Source: an uncultured Flavobacteriia bacterium (GTDB taxonomy: Bacteria; Bacteroidota; Bacteroidia; Flavobacteriales_D; Crocinitomicaceae). Taken from it: 64,000 bases of DNA. The position numbers were made by a program, and so were the translations under genes. This document shows positions 25,501 through 32,939 of the stretch, one piece after another. Each line of letters begins with the position of its first letter. Within the stretch, counting starts at the first letter, position 1. Below the pieces are notes generated by a model, which saw nothing but the letters and a program-made list of their open reading frames with translations, searched no databases and was not told the DNA's origin. Where the stretch lies: positions 1 to 64,000 of the forward strand of contig CALJTX010000031.1 in assembly GCA_937975705.1 (NCBI GenBank), in the 5' to 3' direction.

Positions 25501-26473
25501 GCCAATAGTTATTCAATTCTTCGGCCAAGCGCAATTGATTGGCAGCCCGTCTCAAGTTGTGTAGTGCGTCATTGACTTTATAATAGATGTCGTCTTGTAG
25601 GTAATCGGTTAAAAAGCGCGTTGCCTGCACCAAAATTACACCCATGGTTGCAATGAATAATTTTTCTTGATCGCCACCAAAAGTGACTGCCAACGCTTCA
25701 AAAATCTCCTCTTTAAATAACGGTTTCTGTGCATCGGCCTCCTCACCATGGCTGCAAAAAGACCGCATCATGTCAGCGTAATCATAGTATGGGCTTCCGA
25801 GCTGGATCGTATCCCAATCGATGAGCGCCCTTACCTGCTTGCCATTCGGATGAAATAAAAAATTACTAAGCTTCGGATCGGCATGGATCAGCACCTTTTC
25901 GGCTCCATCGGACAATTGCTTCCAGGCCAAAAGGGCTGGCCATTGCGCTTCTATTGCCGTGATAAGTTCCAAAGCCAATGATTTTCTCGAAGGGCTAGCC
26001 AGTATTTTAGCTTTCTCAAAAGAAGTCAGCCTGAACTCCACATCCAAAAAACGAGGTATTGGCGGTTTCCATTCTTTTATAGAAACAGCCCCGAGGGCCG
26101 CTTGAAATTCGAGCAGCGCCAAAGCTGCAAGCCGCGCATTTTGGACAGTTGCGGTTTGTAGTGTCGTGCTTGGCGATATCGCCTTTAACAAACGAAAAGT
26201 CTTACCCTCCACCTGAGTTAGCGCAGCTCCATCAGGGCTAAGACAATAATCAAGCGGAACCAAAGAAGGCAGTTTGATCGCTGCCGAAAGGTCAACTAAT
26301 TGTTGTTGAAGCACTGCTGGCTCCTTGAAAACTTCGGTATTGATTTGTTGCAGGATGTAATCAGAGGTAGCGCTCCTGACCAACCAGGTCTGATTGATCA
26401 ATCCAATTGAAATTGGAACAACTTGAGAAGGGGAAATTTCCCAGTGGGTCTGCAACAAACTTCTTATTTCCAT
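25475..26473 (-). CDS. Sugar 1-kinase of the aminoglycoside phosphotransferase fold (NahK/AmgK-like)
   Basis: 332 residues. The APH-type kinase core is visible: the Brenner-type loop VLIHADPKLSNFLF with catalytic Asp and Asn, and the metal-binding ALIDWDTIQLGSPYYDYADM. Homologues phosphorylate N-acetylhexosamines or N-acetylmuramate at C1. The start MEIRSLLQTHW overlaps the nucleotidyltransferase stop by 10 nt. Its position after a GH109-type glycosidase and a sugar nucleotidyltransferase supports a GalNAc/GlcNAc salvage role. Antibiotic resistance is unlikely from context. Confidence 0.85.
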   Translation of the reverse strand: MEIRSLLQTHWEISPSQVVPISIGLINQTWLVRSATSDYILQQINTEVFKEPAVLQQQLVDLSAAIKLPSLVPLDYCLSPDGAALTQVEGKTFRLLKAISPSTTLQTATVQNARLAALALLEFQAALGAVSIKEWKPPIPRFLDVEFRLTSFEKAKILASPSRKSLALELITAIEAQWPALLAWKQLSDGAEKVLIHADPKLSNFLFHPNGKQVRALIDWDTIQLGSPYYDYADMMRSFCSHGEEADAQKPLFKEEIFEALAVTFGGDQEKLFIATMGVILVQATRFLTDYLQDDIYYKVNDALHNLRRAANQLRLAEELNNYWLTTRKQAR

Positions 26474-27318
26474 ACAGGGAATTGAAGTGGATACTGCACA
26501 CCTTCGAGTGCGTTTATTTTTTGCTGAGCAAGTGCCAAATCGGCTGCATATGTGATGCCAAACCATGCAGCAGGCATGGCATCTACCCTTACCTGAATAA
26601 GCCCCTCTTCAATGAGTTCATTGATGACTTTCGGAAGGTAAATTTCTATTTTGTCGTTGCCGAGATTGGATTTCAAAAACGCAGCTACCTTTGCATTTAA
26701 ATGAGTCAAGAAGGAACCAGGCAGCAACCAGGCGTTCATTGAAATCAGCGCAGACGCGCTCAGCTCACGCCCTTGCTCGTCTAGAATGCGCTCCTTTACG
26801 CTTTCAATTTTTGAGACTTCCTCAATGTTGGTTAAAAATCCACTTGATATTTCGCATAAACCACGCGCCACCGGCCCATGCGGACTCAGCGTTGGGCCCA
26901 ATTCATAGGTAAGGGCCGCTGCAGCCACGCCGTTCTGAACCAATACTATTGCACGCTTGCAAATGGTGGGGCCGTAATAATCATCGGCATTCAATACCAA
27001 AAAAGCACCTTCCCATTTACCATGTAAAAAATGTAAGGCATGGGCTGTCCCCCACGGTTTTGCGCGTTGCTGTTCTTGCAAAATGATTTGGTAACGGTTG
27101 GGCTGCATCCAACGGTTCAATTGTTGAGACACCACTTCTTGCATTCCTGGCCGGACAATGATAAAAACCTTTTGAAAACCAGCCTGCATGGCGTCAAAGC
27201 ATGCGTATTCGAAAAGAAAATGGCCTTGCGCACCAAAGGGCTCAATTTGTTTGTCGCCACCAAAGCGCGAGCCAAGGCCTCCGGCCAAAATCACTAAAGC
27301 AGTATCAGTAGTTTGCAT
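26464..27318 (-). CDS. Sugar-phosphate nucleotidyltransferase
   Basis: 284 residues. The N-terminal nucleotide-binding signature is ALVILAGGLGSRFGGDKQIE, with FLVLNADDYYG as the metal-binding region. It should convert a sugar 1-phosphate and an NTP into an NDP-sugar. The start at MQTTDTALVIL lies 14 nt inside the GH109-type gene. The C-terminus has no left-handed beta-helix, so it is not a bifunctional GlmU. Most likely it acts on the product of the adjacent kinase. Confidence 0.87.
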   Translation of the reverse strand: MQTTDTALVILAGGLGSRFGGDKQIEPFGAQGHFLFEYACFDAMQAGFQKVFIIVRPGMQEVVSQQLNRWMQPNRYQIILQEQQRAKPWGTAHALHFLHGKWEGAFLVLNADDYYGPTICKRAIVLVQNGVAAAALTYELGPTLSPHGPVARGLCEISSGFLTNIEEVSKIESVKERILDEQGRELSASALISMNAWLLPGSFLTHLNAKVAAFLKSNLGNDKIEIYLPKVINELIEEGLIQVRVDAMPAAWFGITYAADLALAQQKINALEGVQYPLQFPVWK

Positions 27319-28684
27319 CAAAGCCGAAAATAGGTTGGCGTGTTTTCCAATTGCCTTTCGTGAAATCTGGGATGTCCTGCGGCGCACCATTTTCTGCTAT
27401 GGATTTTTCGCTCAGCGGCGTGATGGCATACCAGGTAGCTAGATCATAAACATCTAAAGGGAAGGGTTGATTTTGCTTGATGCACTCAATAAATGCGTTG
27501 TCGACAAAGTAATCCATGCCGCCGTGCCCTGAGCTTTCTGCCGCAGTGGCATTTTGCTTCCAAAGCGGATGGTCGTGCGCCTCGAGCCAACTTTTGGTGT
27601 TGTCCCAGCGGTGCGAGTGCTTCATGGCATCTTCAAAATAGATGTGGCCTTGCTCAGGGTCGCCCCAACCGAAGTCTTGCCAAATGCCTTTGGTGCCCTG
27701 TACCCTAAAACCTAAATTATATGGCCGTTGCAAACTTGTGTCGTGGGTCAGTATAATGGTTTCGCCATTAGCGCACTGTAAATGTGTCGTGACTACATCT
27801 CCTTGCTTGAATGCTATTTGTGCGTTCGGATGCGCAGCGCCTCCTTTCGGATGCTTGACAATATATTCGTGTAAGCCGCGGGCTTTGCTTGAAAATGAAC
27901 TAAGGCGCACCAAGCGGTTGCCTCTGTTTAAGTCCAGCATGGTGGCAACAGGGCCTAAACCATGCGTAGGGTAAAGCTCTCCATTGCGGTTCAGGTAGTG
28001 ATTGGTGCGCCAAGCGGCTTCACTGTAGCCCTTTGAGCCAAATTCCACACCTGAGTTGTAGGCACTTTTGCCATCGTTGAACAGTACGCCACGCAAATCG
28101 TGTTCGTAGCCACCTTGCGCATGTATAATTTCTCCAAAAAAGCCTTTGCGCACCATATTCAAAATAGCCATTACGTCGCGGCGATAGCACACGTTTTCTA
28201 GCGGCATGATGGGTACTTTGGTTTGTTCTGAGGTCTTGACATACGCCCAGCAATCTGCCAATTTCATGGCTCCGCCTACTTCCATGCCAACTATTTTACC
28301 TGCTTTCATGGCGGCGATACCATGCGGCAAGTGCCATTCCCAAGGAGATGCTATAAAAACTGCATCTATATCGGTGCGGGCCAATAATTGGAGGTAATCG
28401 TCTGGACCGTTCTGATAAACAGCAGGTGCCGGACGACCCGCTTTTGCAATTAATGCCAAGGCATCGTTGATCATGCGCGGGTCAGGGTCTGCAAGCGCAA
28501 TGATGTCGACATCGGAACGCTTGAGCATTTCTTCGATATGCGTTTGGCCCCGAAAACCAGTGGCTATAAAGCCCAAACGCACACGGGTTTTGGTGCCCGA
28601 ATCAAAAGCGAGTGCTTGCTCTGAAAGCAACAAGGCCCCAGCAGCTACAACACTTGTTTTCTGAATAAAATCTCTTCTTTTCAA
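27305..28684 (-). CDS. GH109-type Gfo/Idh/MocA oxidoreductase (NAD-dependent alpha-N-acetylgalactosaminidase-like)
   Basis: 459 residues. A twin-Arg signal (MKRRDFIQKTSVVAAGALLL) predicts Tat export with bound cofactor. The Rossmann motif is LGFIATGFRGQTHIEEML; the family's catalytic-region landmark is LYPTHGLGPVATMLDLNRGN. GH109 enzymes cleave alpha-GalNAc by an NAD-dependent redox mechanism. The start codon is TTG (28684-28682), supported by the correct signal-peptide start and lack of a nearby in-frame ATG. First gene of the operon with the nucleotidyltransferase and kinase. A different retaining or epimerising substrate is possible. Confidence 0.85.
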   Translation of the reverse strand: MKRRDFIQKTSVVAAGALLLSEQALAFDSGTKTRVRLGFIATGFRGQTHIEEMLKRSDVDIIALADPDPRMINDALALIAKAGRPAPAVYQNGPDDYLQLLARTDIDAVFIASPWEWHLPHGIAAMKAGKIVGMEVGGAMKLADCWAYVKTSEQTKVPIMPLENVCYRRDVMAILNMVRKGFFGEIIHAQGGYEHDLRGVLFNDGKSAYNSGVEFGSKGYSEAAWRTNHYLNRNGELYPTHGLGPVATMLDLNRGNRLVRLSSFSSKARGLHEYIVKHPKGGAAHPNAQIAFKQGDVVTTHLQCANGETIILTHDTSLQRPYNLGFRVQGTKGIWQDFGWGDPEQGHIYFEDAMKHSHRWDNTKSWLEAHDHPLWKQNATAAESSGHGGMDYFVDNAFIECIKQNQPFPLDVYDLATWYAITPLSEKSIAENGAPQDIPDFTKGNWKTRQPIFGFDANY

Positions 28685-28698
28685 GTTTTTTCTTGAAA
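28679..28698 (-). promoter_or_regulatory. Hairpin over the TTG start codon of the GH109-type gene
   Basis: Perfect 7-bp arms TTTCAAG (28679-28685) and CTTGAAA (28692-28698) with a six-base loop. In the minus-strand mRNA the TTG start is within the 3' arm, so folding would hide it. A TATCTTTC box (near the -7 consensus) lies directly upstream. Confidence 0.4.
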
Positions 28699-28701
28699 GA
28701 T

Positions 28702-28729
28702 AAAAAAAAGCCGCCTTTTACGGCGGCTT
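28702..28729 (-). terminator. Intrinsic terminator of the Dab/SulP/DUF2490 operon
   Basis: Minus strand: AAGCCGCC, loop GTAAAA, GGCGGCTT and eight T. It sits between the DUF2490 gene and the GH109-type operon and so separates the two transcripts. Confidence 0.9.
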
Positions 28730-28755
28730 GATTGCTACAAAATGCAGTTGACAAA

Positions 28756-29460
28756 CTATTTAGAAAAATCAAGATTATACACAACGCTAGTCCAAAGCGT
28801 ATGATTTCGCTCCATTTGTATGCCATTGGATTTAATGACAAACTGATTCAGATAGCCCATTTGTATATTCATTTTTGGACTGAACTTGTATCCGACTGCA
28901 GCAATGAAGCGGTTTTGGTCTAGGATGTTTTTGCCAATTCCCTTGCCAAAACCCAGAAAAACCTCATCATTTACATTCATAAAAAGTCCCTTTCCTTGCT
29001 CTAGATAGGTTTTTTGTAGCGGAATGATGCATTGCGCTCTATACCGTATCCGTTGGCGAAAGATCGTATCGATGAATCGTTGCTCGAGACGATAACGGTG
29101 CTGTATTTGAATGGCGCCATATTGCGCCTTGAGATTGACTTGTTGCCACAATCTGTTCTCGTTTGTCTGAGCGGCAATGGGTTGCGAACCGTAAGGATAT
29201 GAAATGATCCAGCCATAGCCACCTGATATGGTGCAATTCGGGTTCAATTTATAATCTAGGCCAACCCGTGCAAGCGATTGCTGCCAATCGTTGAAGCCGT
29301 CTGCTCTGCGCCATTGGTATTCGGTGTGCAAGTCAAATTTACTATTGAGCTTGTGATTGCCTTGATAAACCACCCAACCGTGCAGTTGGTCGTCAATTAA
29401 CTTTTGCGCATTCAATGTGATGTTCAAAAGTAAAGTCGCGATTAAAAATACTTTTTTCAT
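28756..29460 (-). CDS. DUF2490 outer-membrane beta-barrel protein
   Basis: 234 residues. A signal peptide (MKKVFLIATLLLNITLNAQ) precedes a body of alternating strands typical of DUF2490 (HTEYQWRRADGFNDWQQSLA, GLDYKLNPNCTISGGYGWI, RIRYRAQCIIPL) with a C-terminal aromatic strand (LWTSVVYNLDFSK). A 10- or 12-strand outer-membrane barrel is expected. It is the last gene of the Dab/SulP operon, 6 nt after the SulP stop, so it may help anion passage across the outer membrane (inference). Confidence 0.85.
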   Translation of the reverse strand: MKKVFLIATLLLNITLNAQKLIDDQLHGWVVYQGNHKLNSKFDLHTEYQWRRADGFNDWQQSLARVGLDYKLNPNCTISGGYGWIISYPYGSQPIAAQTNENRLWQQVNLKAQYGAIQIQHRYRLEQRFIDTIFRQRIRYRAQCIIPLQKTYLEQGKGLFMNVNDEVFLGFGKGIGKNILDQNRFIAAVGYKFSPKMNIQMGYLNQFVIKSNGIQMERNHTLWTSVVYNLDFSK

Positions 29461-29466
29461 AAGTGC

Positions 29467-31062
29467 TTATTTACGCCTTGCGGCCGCGTGATGCTTGGAG
29501 TTATGCAAAAGTTTGAAATCGTGGATGCCAATCAGATTCAGATGGCCTCCAGCTGCTTTGTATTCATCTTGCAATAAATGCAAGGCCTCGATGGAAGAGT
29601 GATCAATGAAACGCGAATTGGTGAGGTCAATATGCAGTTCTTCAGTTGGTTGGTGTTTATCCAAGACTTTCTGAAGTTGCAAGAAGTTGGTGAATACAAG
29701 TGGCGACTCAATGCGGATGACATCGCGATCAGTAGATAAGCGCAAGCGGAATAAAGTACCAACACCCGCGCCGCGAATCACGTGTAATAGGAGCTTGAGT
29801 AAAATACCCGCGCCAATTCCGATAAGCAAGTCGGTAGCTAAAGTGACGATTACAGTGGTGCAAAAAACCAACAATTGATCTGCGCCAATTTTCAATGCGG
29901 AGCCAAATTCTCTTGGGTGTGCCAATTTCCATCCCACTCCAATTAAAAGTGCTGCAAGAGCAGACATTGGAATTAAATCGCTAAATGCAACATCGACGAT
30001 CAAGAAAGCTAGAATAAAAATTCCATGAAAGAAATTAGCCCAACGCGACTGTGCTCCATTTGCTACATTGGCTGAGGAACGCGCAACTTCAGAAATCATT
30101 GGCAAACCACCAAATACACCTGCAAAAATATTACCTAATCCAACAGCCATGAGGTCTTTGTTGTATTTGGACTTGCGTTTTTGGGGGTCGAGCAAATCGA
30201 CCGCTTTTACGGTAAGTAAAGATTCCAAAGAACCAACTAATGTAAACATGATGACAAACTTAATAAAGGTACCGAGTTGATTGAAACCGTCAAAACTCAC
30301 ATTGACGCGGAGTACTTCGAATAGCGCTTTATCAAAAGAAAGAAGAGGTTTAAAGGTATCTGAATTTTGTACCCCTAATACCTGAACCAAGACAATAGAA
30401 ACAAGAATTACCACTAATGCAGATGGGATTTTCTTGAAAAGTGGCTGCTTCAAAAGTGGCCAAATAAATACAATGGCTAAAGAAACCAAACCAATGAGCG
30501 TAACTTGCCAATGCATGAAGAAATTCGGAAGTGTTGTTTTGAATTCGGCGAGAAGCTCCAGCGGTTCGGTCATCGGTTTTCCTTCTAATGTTGTAGGTGA
30601 AAAACCAGCGAGAATATGAACTTGCTTACTAATGATAATGATCCCAATTGCAGCTAACATGCCATGTACAGCAGAAAGCGGAAAAAGATCCGTGTATTTT
30701 CCCCATTTGAGCCAACCCATGAGTACTTGTAGCGCGCCCGCAACTACAATTGCACCCAAAGCAAGATGCCAACCTAATTCGTTGTCGCCGTGTCCAAGCT
30801 CTGCTACTGAACCTGCAACAATAACAATCAGACCAGCGGCTGGGCCCTTGATGGTGAGCGGAGCTCCCATGATGAAAGACACCACAACGCCGCCAAACAT
30901 GGCTGTAATTAGGCCGTAAATTGGTGGGAAATCACTGGCTTTTGCAATACCCAAACTTAAGGGTAAAGCGAGTAAGAAGACCAGAAAACCAGAAAGCATA
31001 TCAGCCTTCCAGTGTTTCTTCAATTGATCGAATTCGAGTCTATTAGAAATTGAATTTTTCAT
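29467..31062 (-). CDS. SulP family inorganic anion transporter (bicarbonate or sulfate)
   Basis: 531 residues. Ten or more membrane helices start at FLVFLLALPLSLGIAKASDF, include the family stretch IKGPAAGLIVIVAGS, and end in a cytoplasmic STAS domain (about residues 430-520; HIDLTNSRFIDHSSIEALH). SulP proteins carry sulfate, bicarbonate or dicarboxylates. The tight link to dabAB makes bicarbonate, or CO2/bicarbonate balance, the best guess. No carbonic anhydrase domain is fused at the C-terminus. Confidence 0.92.
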   Translation of the reverse strand: MKNSISNRLEFDQLKKHWKADMLSGFLVFLLALPLSLGIAKASDFPPIYGLITAMFGGVVVSFIMGAPLTIKGPAAGLIVIVAGSVAELGHGDNELGWHLALGAIVVAGALQVLMGWLKWGKYTDLFPLSAVHGMLAAIGIIIISKQVHILAGFSPTTLEGKPMTEPLELLAEFKTTLPNFFMHWQVTLIGLVSLAIVFIWPLLKQPLFKKIPSALVVILVSIVLVQVLGVQNSDTFKPLLSFDKALFEVLRVNVSFDGFNQLGTFIKFVIMFTLVGSLESLLTVKAVDLLDPQKRKSKYNKDLMAVGLGNIFAGVFGGLPMISEVARSSANVANGAQSRWANFFHGIFILAFLIVDVAFSDLIPMSALAALLIGVGWKLAHPREFGSALKIGADQLLVFCTTVIVTLATDLLIGIGAGILLKLLLHVIRGAGVGTLFRLRLSTDRDVIRIESPLVFTNFLQLQKVLDKHQPTEELHIDLTNSRFIDHSSIEALHLLQDEYKAAGGHLNLIGIHDFKLLHNSKHHAAARRK

Positions 31063-31073
31063 TTGATGTAATA

Positions 31074-32939
31074 TTATGATGAACGTTTAGCGATTTGATG
31101 GTAGTTTTTAACGTGCGGACCAAGAAACACACGTGCGTAAATGCGCATGGTAGCCAAGCCATTGATAACAAGGCTAAAAGCTGTAAAAAAGGCGAGTCCA
31201 AATTGATCCAACTCGATGTGAGAAAAAATCAAATCCTCTCCAATAAAGGACGGCGTGATAGGGAATCCGGATAAACCAAGACAAACCAGTAGAAATACAA
31301 ATCCTGTTTTGGGGTATTCATAAATATGTCCGTAAAAATTATCCAAACTGATCCATTCGGTTTTTCTCATGCGGGTCAGCAGAAAATAACCAATCGCCCA
31401 AGCCAATACAATGCCGCTGAGGTACCATACGTGATGGGCGTTGTCAAAATGGGCATTGAATGAGAGTGCCAAAGAAATGGAAACGTGATTGAACATAATT
31501 AAAGTCAAGCTTTTGCGCACCGAATCTCTTTCGGTAAAAGCTTTGACGGCCATTAAAAAGCCCCAGAAAGCAAAGAAAAATGGCAGGCGTTCTCTGACCA
31601 CCGGCGCAAGAATGGCTTCATTGAAGCGCAATAGCAGCCCAATTCCTAAGATGAGCGCCATAAGCCAAAAAACATAGCGAAAATTCAAGACCTTCCATCC
31701 CCTTCCAATTTTTTTCAAGGGATTCCACAAGACGCTGTACAGACCGTTGTCTAGATTCCACTCCTTGAGGCTGAGCACATAATAACGATCCATGAAGCTC
31801 TTGAACCAACTGCTTTTATTCTCTTGAGCGGGTACTTCGTACAGTTGCTCACGGATTTTGTAACTGACAATTGAGGGAGAAATGAGCAATTGATAAGTTC
31901 TCAAGAAGGCATTGCCGAGGATATGTAAAAGAGCGATATTCTCCCAACCAAAAGCAATTTCGATAAAAATTAAGCCGATCTGGGCAACTGAAGCATACGC
32001 AATCTGACTTTTAACGGTACTCTGCACCCTGCTAATGACCGTAGCGATTACAGCCGTAAGAAGACCCGCGAAGACCAAACCGAATTTGAAATACAGCTGG
32101 TTCTCCCAAAAATGCAAAGTGCGCAGCAGTAAAAATGCGCCAATATGCACCGACATGGAGCCATAAAATATGGCACTCGAAGGCGTTGGACCTTCCATGG
32201 CGCGCGGCAGCCAAGACGAAAAAGGAAGTTGTGCAGATTTTGCTGCAGCTGAGAGGTAAAACAGTGTTGCGATGAGCAAACCAACCCCAGAATTTTGGGC
32301 TAAGTGCTCGTGCAGTGTAACTGTCCGATTCATTTCTAAAAACGTGACATTCTCGTGCCAAAAATGGTGCAACAACCACATGGCAAGGATCACACCGATA
32401 TCACCAATTCGATAGACTGAAAAAACCTTCAAAGCATTTTTGACTGGCAACAAGCGCTCGCGGTAAAAAGCAATTAACAAAAACGAAGAAACACCTAAAA
32501 TTTCCCAACCAATGAAGAGCGTCTCCATATTACCTGAAAAAATGATAATAGAATAGCCAATATTGAAGAAAAGAATGGTGTTAAAAAATCGCTTGTAACC
32601 GCTCTCCCTGTGCAAATAATAACGCGAATATATCGTGATTAAAAAGGTGAGTGAGGCTCCTAAAAATGCAAAGGTCAAGGTGAGTTTATCGACCAAAAAA
32701 TCAATGAAGAAGTCATAGTTTTCTGAGCGATACACCGAGATTTCTTTGAACTGAACAGGTACAGCACCGTGGAGCAACCAAGAACCAGAAAAAACCAGTA
32801 CTAAAAGCAATTGCAAAAAGGCTGTGCTGTAACTTAATACAGAGAGGGCGCCCTCTTTTTTGGACGACAGAAACAAACTGATCAAAAAACCGAGAATGGG
32901 TAATCCTAAGAACCCATGAACGAAATAAGTAGTATTCAT
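31074..32939 (-). CDS. dabB: DabB: NuoL/Mrp-like proton-conducting subunit of the inorganic carbon pump
   Basis: 621 residues, with at least 14 hydrophobic helices and the NADH-Ubi_oxidored (NuoL-like) core (ETLFIGWEILGVSSFLLIAF, LPFSSWLPRAMEGPTPSSAI). DabB supplies cation coupling to DabA for energised CO2 hydration to bicarbonate. Its ATG overlaps the dabA stop by 4 nt. It is shorter than complex I NuoL and lacks the long lateral helix. No other nuo genes are nearby, which supports the Dab assignment. Confidence 0.9.
   Translation of the reverse strand: MNTTYFVHGFLGLPILGFLISLFLSSKKEGALSVLSYSTAFLQLLLVLVFSGSWLLHGAVPVQFKEISVYRSENYDFFIDFLVDKLTLTFAFLGASLTFLITIYSRYYLHRESGYKRFFNTILFFNIGYSIIIFSGNMETLFIGWEILGVSSFLLIAFYRERLLPVKNALKVFSVYRIGDIGVILAMWLLHHFWHENVTFLEMNRTVTLHEHLAQNSGVGLLIATLFYLSAAAKSAQLPFSSWLPRAMEGPTPSSAIFYGSMSVHIGAFLLLRTLHFWENQLYFKFGLVFAGLLTAVIATVISRVQSTVKSQIAYASVAQIGLIFIEIAFGWENIALLHILGNAFLRTYQLLISPSIVSYKIREQLYEVPAQENKSSWFKSFMDRYYVLSLKEWNLDNGLYSVLWNPLKKIGRGWKVLNFRYVFWLMALILGIGLLLRFNEAILAPVVRERLPFFFAFWGFLMAVKAFTERDSVRKSLTLIMFNHVSISLALSFNAHFDNAHHVWYLSGIVLAWAIGYFLLTRMRKTEWISLDNFYGHIYEYPKTGFVFLLVCLGLSGFPITPSFIGEDLIFSHIELDQFGLAFFTAFSLVINGLATMRIYARVFLGPHVKNYHQIAKRSS

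Noticed and set aside
25475..26473. Aminoglycoside phosphotransferase as antibiotic resistance gene
   Set aside because: The fold matches, but operon context with a glycosidase and a sugar nucleotidyltransferase favours a sugar kinase.
31074..32939. NuoL subunit of complex I
   Set aside because: No other nuo genes are present and it overlaps dabA, so it is DabB.
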